Shown here piece after piece: positions 61,155-64,000 of a stretch of 64,000 nucleotides of DNA. Source of the stretch: Thiothrix litoralis (GTDB lineage: Bacteria > Pseudomonadota > Gammaproteobacteria > Thiotrichales > Thiotrichaceae); NCBI RefSeq assembly GCF_017901135.1, contig NZ_CP072801.1, positions 2,911,501-2,975,500 on the forward strand, in the 5' to 3' direction. Positions within the stretch are counted from its first letter, which is position 1, and each line of letters starts with the position of its first letter. The position numbers and the translations under genes were made by a program. Below the pieces are notes generated by a model. The model was not told the origin of the DNA. It ran no database searches and saw nothing but the letters and a program-made list of their open reading frames with translations.

Positions 61155-61757
61155 TTATTTCAGGCTGGCGCGGAGCGCTTGGCGGATCATGTCTTCCACA
61201 CTCAAGCCCTGATCTTCGTAAGCGGCAATCATCTGGCTGGCTTGCGCAGGTTTATAACCCAGTGCCAGCAGTGCATTCACGGCCTCATCGCTGGCAGAAA
61301 CACGGGGGGCTTGCACAGCGATAGAAGTATCAACATTGCTGCCACTGGCATCCGACTTCGGCAAACGGTCACGTAATTCGATGATCAAGCGCTCCGCCGT
61401 TTTTTTGCCGACACCGGGAATGCGGCTTAAACGGGCAATGTCCGCCGCGTGAATGACTTGATTGAACTCGATGGGATTCATCCCCGACACAATCGCCAGT
61501 GCCATTTTGGGGCCAACGCCATTCACTTTCAGCAAGTGGCGAAACAGTTCGCGCTCGGTTTGGGAACTGAAGCCATACAACAATTGCGCATCTTCACGCA
61601 CCACGAAATGGGTATAGAGGGTGACTTCCGCGTGCAATTCTGGCAAATCGTAAAACGTTGTCATCGACGCCTGCACTTCGTAACCGACGCCGTTGACATC
61701 CAGCATCAAATCCGGGGGTTGTTTGATCAGTAATTTACCGCGTAATAAGCCAATCAT
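61155..61757 (-). CDS. ruvA: Holliday junction binding protein RuvA
   Basis: 200 residues. The start MIGLLRGKLLIKQPPDLMLD is typical. Helix-hairpin-helix motifs VNGVGPKMALAIVSGMNP and IPGVGKKTAERLIIELRDR bind DNA. The C-terminal domain (ALLALGYKPAQASQMIAAYE) contacts RuvB. It follows ruvC by 4 bases. ruvB is absent downstream; it sits at 9.6 kb on the other strand. Confidence 0.96.
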   Translation of the reverse strand: MIGLLRGKLLIKQPPDLMLDVNGVGYEVQASMTTFYDLPELHAEVTLYTHFVVREDAQLLYGFSSQTERELFRHLLKVNGVGPKMALAIVSGMNPIEFNQVIHAADIARLSRIPGVGKKTAERLIIELRDRLPKSDASGSNVDTSIAVQAPRVSASDEAVNALLALGYKPAQASQMIAAYEDQGLSVEDMIRQALRASLK

Positions 61758-61761
61758 GCTG

Positions 61762-62271
61762 TCACCTCGCTAATCCTGCCCGTTCAATCCGACTTTTCAA
61801 GTGGCTGGCATGAGCATGGCACAAAGCCACCGCCAGTGCATCCGCAGTATCCGCCTGCAAACGCCCTTGCAGACCCAGCAACAATTTAACCATATGCTGC
61901 ACTTGCGCCTTGTCCGCCCCGCCTTTGCCGACCGTGGCTTGCTTGATTTCCTTGGGGCTGTATTCCGCTACCGGCAGGCCGGAGGTGACACCCGCACAAA
62001 TCGCCGCACCCCGCGCCTGCCCTAATTTTAGTGCAGATGCGGCATTATTGGAGACGAAAACGTTTTCAATCGCCATTTCAATCGGCTGGTATTCGCGGAT
62101 AATGCGGGTGAGTTCGGTGAAAATCGTGCCAAGCCGTTCGGGGAAAGCAGCATCGCCCAAACGCAGGCAAGTGCTGAAAACATGCTGGGTATGCCGCCCG
62201 TCAGTGTCGATAATGCCGATTCCCGTCTGGCGGGAACCGGGGTCAATGCCAAGGATGCGACGTAGTGTCAC
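61762..62271 (-). CDS. ruvC: Holliday junction resolvase RuvC
   Basis: 169 residues. Start is a GTG at 62271 ([20 protein letters not shown] follows); the first catalytic Asp is in GIDPG. Glu in [11 protein letters not shown], Glu/Asp in [20 protein letters not shown] and Asp in [14 protein letters not shown] complete the active site. It cuts Holliday junctions with RuvAB. The start abuts the yebC stop; order yebC-ruvC-ruvA is usual. Confidence 0.95.
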   Translation of the reverse strand: MTLRRILGIDPGSRQTGIGIIDTDGRHTQHVFSTCLRLGDAAFPERLGTIFTELTRIIREYQPIEMAIENVFVSNNAASALKLGQARGAAICAGVTSGLPVAEYSPKEIKQATVGKGGADKAQVQHMVKLLLGLQGRLQADTADALAVALCHAHASHLKSRIERAGLAR

Positions 62272-63021
62272 TTAACCATGCGCCGCAAGGTCGTCATCGT
62301 TGAAATCGGCATTGGTGAAGACTTCCTGCACATCATCCAGATCTTCCAGCATGTCGATCATTTTCAACAATTTGGCGGCAGTATCGCCTTCCACCAACGT
62401 GAGATTGTCGGCACGCATGGTAACTTCATCGTGATCCGGGGTAAAACCGGCGGCGATCAGCGCAACTTTCACCGCAGCGAAATCTTCCGGGGTAGTCACG
62501 ATTTCAGCAGAACCATCGTCGTCCATCTGGATATCATCAGCGCCTGCTTCGAGGGCTGCTTCCATCAGCTTTTCCTCGTCAAGGCCGGGGGCAAAGTTCA
62601 TCACACCAATTTTCTTGAACTGGAACGCGACCGAACCGTTCGTGCCCAAATTGCCGCCGTGCTTGGTAAGTGCGTGGCGCACTTCACCAACCGTGCGGTT
62701 GACGTTATCGGTCATGGTTTCGACGATCACCGCAATGCCGCCGGGGCCGTAACCTTCGTAACGCACTTCCACGTAATTGTCGGTATTGGTTTCACCTGCA
62801 CCGCGTTTGCAGGCTTTTTCGATGGTGTCGCGTGTCATATTAGCACTCAAGCCCTTATCCACAGCGAGACGCAAGCGCGGATTGGCGCTAGGGTCGGACG
62901 TTTTGCCTTCACGCGCTGCGACGGTAATTTCACGGATGATTTTTGTCCAGATTTTGCCACGTTTCTTATCAACGGAAGCTTTCTGATGTTTGATGTTTGC
63001 CCATTTACTATGACCGGCCAT
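62272..63021 (-). CDS. yebC: YebC/PmpR family protein
   Basis: 249 residues with the family start [20 protein letters not shown] and later [19 protein letters not shown] and [13 protein letters not shown]. YebC-type proteins act as transcription regulators (PmpR) or as ribosome-stalling relief factors on proline motifs. It is first in the yebC-ruvC-ruvA group. No anomalies were seen. Confidence 0.95.
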   Translation of the reverse strand: MAGHSKWANIKHQKASVDKKRGKIWTKIIREITVAAREGKTSDPSANPRLRLAVDKGLSANMTRDTIEKACKRGAGETNTDNYVEVRYEGYGPGGIAVIVETMTDNVNRTVGEVRHALTKHGGNLGTNGSVAFQFKKIGVMNFAPGLDEEKLMEAALEAGADDIQMDDDGSAEIVTTPEDFAAVKVALIAAGFTPDHDEVTMRADNLTLVEGDTAAKLLKMIDMLEDLDDVQEVFTNADFNDDDLAAHG

Positions 63022-63083
63022 GTCGAACTCTCGTTTTCAGTCTCAAAAAAGTGCGTTGAAGTTTAACACAGTCATCAAAAGTT

Positions 63084-63248
63084 TCAGACTTCGATCATCT
63101 CAAAATCCGCTTTGCCAACACCACAATCGGGGCAACGCCAATCATCGGAGATGTCTTCCCAGCGCGTACCGGGCGGGATACCTTCATCAGGCACGCCAGA
63201 CGCTTCATCGTAAATCCAACCGCACACCACACACATCCACGTTTTCAT
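63084..63248 (-). CDS. Rubredoxin
   Basis: 54 residues, [20 protein letters not shown] to the end. The iron ligands are CVVCG and CPDCG, with the typical [20 protein letters not shown] region. It is a one-electron carrier, possibly for oxygen or sulfur detoxification or alkane-type oxygenases. The ATG at 63248 gives the standard length. It is a monocistronic-looking gene just upstream of yebC. Confidence 0.95.
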   Translation of the reverse strand: MKTWMCVVCGWIYDEASGVPDEGIPPGTRWEDISDDWRCPDCGVGKADFEMIEV

Positions 63249-63396
63249 TTGTTAGTTACCTTTTTTGACTGATGATACGTTATCTTGAGCAATGCTACGC
63301 TGGTAAGCAAAAAGGTCTGGAATACCAAAGGATTTTGCTAAAATTCTGGGGGAATAAACCCCGTTATCCGTAGCATACAGAGGAATCCGTGTTGTC

Positions 63397-63792
63397 ATGA
63401 GTGTTATTGTGTTTGCCGTATTGATCGTCGTGGTCGCCGGGCTAGCCTATACCGGAGGGCGCAAACGTGGACAGGTGGAAGGGTATCGCGCTGGCATCGG
63501 CGATGGCATCAAGCAGGGCAAGGAAGAAGGGATGAAAGTTGGCCTGAAAGCAGGCATCAAAGAACACATGCTAACCACGCTGGTGGACGCCAAACCCATC
63601 CCCGGTATGCATGAAGACTTGCATCAGCAGGTCAAGGATGAATTGCTCAAAGCCATTACCGCCAAACCCGAACAAAAAAAAACGCACCCTCCTAAGCACA
63701 GTGTGCTCAACATGCTGTGGGAGGAGTTCGGCGGCTGGCTACTGATCGGCCTGTTTATTTTGCTGCTTGTATACCTGTTTCAATCAGGGTAA
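63397..63792 (+). CDS. Bitopic membrane protein of unknown family
   Basis: 131 residues. The N-terminal segment (VIVFAVLIVVVAGLAYTGG) and C-terminal segment (GGWLLIGLFILLLVYLF) are membrane helices; the middle has a Gly-spaced pattern (GYRAGIGDGIKQGKEEGMKV) that may be a right-handed coiled coil. I do not recognise the family. Upstream, AGAGGAATCC is a weak ribosome site. Confidence 0.65.
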   Translation: MSVIVFAVLIVVVAGLAYTGGRKRGQVEGYRAGIGDGIKQGKEEGMKVGLKAGIKEHMLTTLVDAKPIPGMHEDLHQQVKDELLKAITAKPEQKKTHPPKHSVLNMLWEEFGGWLLIGLFILLLVYLFQSG

Positions 63793-63839
63793 AAAAAGCA
63801 CTGAACTTTCCCTCCCTATAACAAAGTGATGCCGCACCC

Positions 63840-64000
63840 ATGAAAACAGCACCCCGTGAAATAGCCACCCCTTGCCCGCAAATGTCCCTGAAAGTGCCGG
63901 AAGGCATGACGCAGGTCGAATTCTTCAACAGCCCCGCCAACCTGAAAAATCTGGCGGAAGAAAATGGCCTGTTCCGTACCCCCGAAGATTTGCTGCTGTA
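63840..64000 (+). CDS. Partial gene, unknown, cut by window edge
   Basis: The ATG at 63840 opens a frame that runs off the window: MKTAPREIATPCPQMSLKVP, then EGMTQVEFFNSPANLKNLAE. The CP start hints superficially at TusA, but the rest does not match, so no function is given. It follows the gene at 63397 by 47 bases. Confidence 0.5.
   Translation, partial: MKTAPREIATPCPQMSLKVPEGMTQVEFFNSPANLKNLAEENGLFRTPEDLLL

Noticed and set aside
63840-64000. Possible TusA from the CP near the N-terminus
   Set aside because: TusA has a CPxP motif and different following residues; only CPQM is present and the rest does not fit.

Overview
The window reads as chromosome of a sulfur-metabolising gammaproteobacterium, most like Thiothrix and its relatives (Thiotrichales). 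Pointers are the Tol-Pal and ruv gene sets, a PilG-PilH-PilI-PilJ-ChpA twitching/chemosensory cluster, biosynthetic SpeA, the three-gene pntAB, and several sulfur-related genes (YeeE/YedE transporter, rhodanese, DsrE-family protein). The genus is an inference; no rRNA is present.

Layout. 1-8448 (minus strand): a perosamine-type O-antigen/exopolysaccharide operon (wecA-like initiator, GDP-perosamine synthase-like aminotransferase, Wzx, GT4, Wzy, Alg14/Alg13-like pair, GT2, Gmd) with an RfaH-type ops element in its leader. 8449-9569: AT-rich stretch with one decayed ORF. 9570-16272: ruvB-ybgC-tolQRAB-pal-cpoB, closed by a terminator. 16375-18443: a small protein plus a membrane-tethered SMC-like ATPase. 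18507-19772: YeeE/YedE transporter. 19832-19907: tRNA-Lys. 20060-22907: small accessory zone (orphan ParA/MobD-like ATPase, XRE-NBR1 fusion, an IS). 22999-27222: beta-propeller lipoprotein, rlmA, gdhA. 27324-32722: a scrap-yard of vapB with broken vapC, dgkA, PAP2 phosphatase, a DUF2189 protein, a solo IS end, a truncated Phd/YefM antitoxin and two TnpB elements plus a third solo right end. 32771-38102: M14/AstE-like, glutamate-cysteine ligase-like, ycgL, a membrane protein, speA. 38370-40825: rhodanese, DsrE, flavin reductase, metallophosphoesterase. 40996-49082: Pil-Chp signalling operon with chpA split by a frameshift at a run of ten A. 49074-55104: apaH, Bax-inhibitor-like, SPOR, dienelactone hydrolase, priA. 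55105-55474: non-coding, with a dense DnaA-box cluster. 55475-58272: pntA1-pntA2-pntB. 58489-59708: two related secreted proteins, one OmpA-like. 59836-64000: mazG, ruvA, ruvC, yebC, rubredoxin and two unknowns, the last cut by the window edge.

How it fits together. The first operon would build and export a perosamine-containing glycan under antitermination control. The tol and pal genes with the OmpA-like protein serve the envelope. The Pil-Chp operon would steer type IV pili. The canonical yebC-ruvC-ruvA-ruvB-ybgC-tol order is split into two halves in opposite orientation about 51 kb apart, as one inversion would produce.

The items most worth following are the DnaA-box cluster at 55.2-55.4 kb, the ops element, the poly-A frameshift in chpA, the XRE-NBR1 fusion, the SMC-like membrane ATPase module, and the TnpB/solo-IS-end relics.
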